This document shows positions 35,879 to 36,535 of a DNA stretch of 36,535 bases, in pieces. A program made the position numbers and the translations under genes. Source of the DNA: Bacteroidaceae bacterium. Its GTDB lineage: Bacteria; Bacteroidota; Bacteroidia; Bacteroidales; Bacteroidaceae. Below the pieces are notes generated by a model. The model was not told the DNA's origin, did no database searches, and saw nothing but the letters and a program-made list of their open reading frames with translations. The stretch spans positions 1-36,535 of the forward strand of contig JAFXXQ010000002.1 in NCBI GenBank assembly GCA_017542145.1, written 5' to 3'. Numbering within the stretch: position 1 is the stretch's first letter; each line of letters opens with the position of its first letter.

Positions 35879-36367
35879 TCATAACTTGCGGATAACCCGG
35901 CAAGGATTGCCAACAGCTATTGAATCAGAAGGGATATCTTTCACCACTACGCTGCCTGCTCCAATGATGCAACGGTCACCGATGGTCACTCCCGGGCAAA
36001 CTGTAACACCGCCTCCTAACCAGCAGTCTTCTCCAATGTTTATCGGAGAGCATCGCTCTATAGGTTTGCGACGCTCTACGTAGTCAGTAGGATGGTTCGG
36101 AGTCAAGAATTGGCAATTCGGGCCAACCTGAGTATTGGAACCAATGGTGATTATGCCACCATCGAGCATCGTGCCATTGTAGTTGATGAACACGTTCTCA
36201 CCTAATTTTATGCCATGCCCGTGATCGCAATGGAATGGTGGTGAGACGGTGGATGACTCGGGAATACCAGGAATCAGGTCTTCTATCGTCTTCCTGTAGT
36301 CTTCATCTTCGGTAGTCATAGTCTGCAGTTTTGCACAAATATGTTTGGCCCTATAGTAACTTGACAA
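35879..36367 (-). CDS. Hexapeptide-repeat acetyltransferase, maltose/galactoside acetyltransferase type, N-terminally short
   Basis: The protein has 162 residues from a TTG start, or 146 from ATG 36319. The left-handed beta-helix repeats run from about residue 45 (PPFHCDHGHGIKLGENVFINYN, DGGIITIGSNTQVGPNCQFLT), with the catalytic His in NHPTD and the C-terminal [24 protein letters not shown] and GNPCRVIRK. Full-length LacA/Maa/NodL proteins have about 185-200 residues and begin with an acidic helical MAC-type segment. Here the first 20-25 residues are missing and no ATG precedes the truncated part, which abuts a second copy of the gene end. Activity is uncertain. The enzymes acetylate sugars using acetyl-CoA. 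Confidence 0.7.
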   Translation of the reverse strand: MSSYYRAKHICAKLQTMTTEDEDYRKTIEDLIPGIPESSTVSPPFHCDHGHGIKLGENVFINYNGTMLDGGIITIGSNTQVGPNCQFLTPNHPTDYVERRKPIERCSPINIGEDCWLGGGVTVCPGVTIGDRCIIGAGSVVVKDIPSDSIAVGNPCRVIRKL

Positions 36368-36413
36368 GCATTCCTCGCTTGCGGATAACCCTACAGGGAT
36401 TGCCTACAGCCAT

Positions 36414-36535
36414 TCAATCAGAAGGGATATCCTTCACCACCACACTGCCAGCACCGATGATGCAACGGTCACCGATGGTCACTCCCGGGCAAACTGTAAC
36501 ACCGCCTCCTAACCAGCAGTCTTCTCCAATGTTTA
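36414..36535 (-). pseudogene. Second copy of the hexapeptide acetyltransferase gene, cut by window edge and ended early by a nonsense codon
   Basis: The frame entering from the right edge reads [20 protein letters not shown] and ends KDIPSD followed by TGA at 36414-36416. The intact copy has KDIPSDSIAVG here, so TCA ATA has become TGA ATG. The lost tail (MAVGNPCRVIRK) is still readable down to 36378. Positions 36457-36535 are identical to 35964-36042 over 79 nt, while the last 50 bp before the stop differ at several sites. The copy appears to be a tandem duplicate. Confidence 0.75.

Overview
The window looks like a chromosome segment of a Bacteroidales bacterium, probably Prevotellaceae (inference). 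The evidence is the Bacteroidetes-type promoter boxes (TAnnTTTG at -7, sometimes TTG/TTTG about 20 nt upstream), the lack of Shine-Dalgarno sequences, the many short lipoproteins with MKKT...C leaders, a membrane-tethered TPR regulator, an ECF sigma factor followed by a beta-barrel partner protein, meso-diaminopimelate dehydrogenase, 800-residue double FtsX permeases, and A/T-rich intergenic repeats of the type ATTTTTCATTCTTCATT.

Layout. Positions 1-13208 are read on the minus strand: an outer-membrane barrel (cut by the window edge), an unknown lipoprotein, a serpin lipoprotein, a TPR-type regulator with its own promoter and palindromic operator candidate, an NlpC/P60 lipoprotein, a ricin-lectin/GH2 beta-galactosidase, a GH78-like lipoprotein, an unknown lipoprotein, a membrane-spanning protein ending in a barrel, and an ECF sigma factor. 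From 13402 to 30805 everything is on the plus strand: ddh, then an NtrC-type response regulator and a minimal histidine kinase, then a large export operon (TolC, membrane-fusion protein, permease, permease, LolD-type ATPase, permease, permease). Positions 31112-33735 hold an HU-like/winged-helix protein and a VapE/VirE-type ATPase, divergently transcribed and bracketed by two related palindromic elements in opposite orientation. Positions 33790-36535 are a minus-strand accessory patch of GNAT and hexapeptide acetyltransferases with visible gene debris, plus an MBL-fold hydrolase.

The best-supported regulatory circuit is at 14603-30805. The response regulator has a complete receiver, AAA+ and Fis-type HTH. 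The 409-bp gap before tolC contains a textbook sigma-54 promoter (TGGCACG-N4-TTGCT, 17241-17256), two tandem 17-bp palindromes 22 bp apart about 90-110 bp upstream of it, and a second pair of 23-bp palindromes 21 bp apart farther upstream. The natural reading is that the two-component pair switches on the export operon through sigma-54.

A second theme is intergenic repeats that have entered reading frames. A dispersed inverted-repeat element (three copies) encodes the signal peptide of the NlpC/P60 protein. A GC-rich palindrome forms the linker between receiver and AAA+ domain of the response regulator. A palindrome-rich block, sharing a 23-nt exact match with the intergenic region upstream, lies in frame inside tolC.

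Limits: all calls are from reading the sequence and provided translations. No database search or structure prediction was run.
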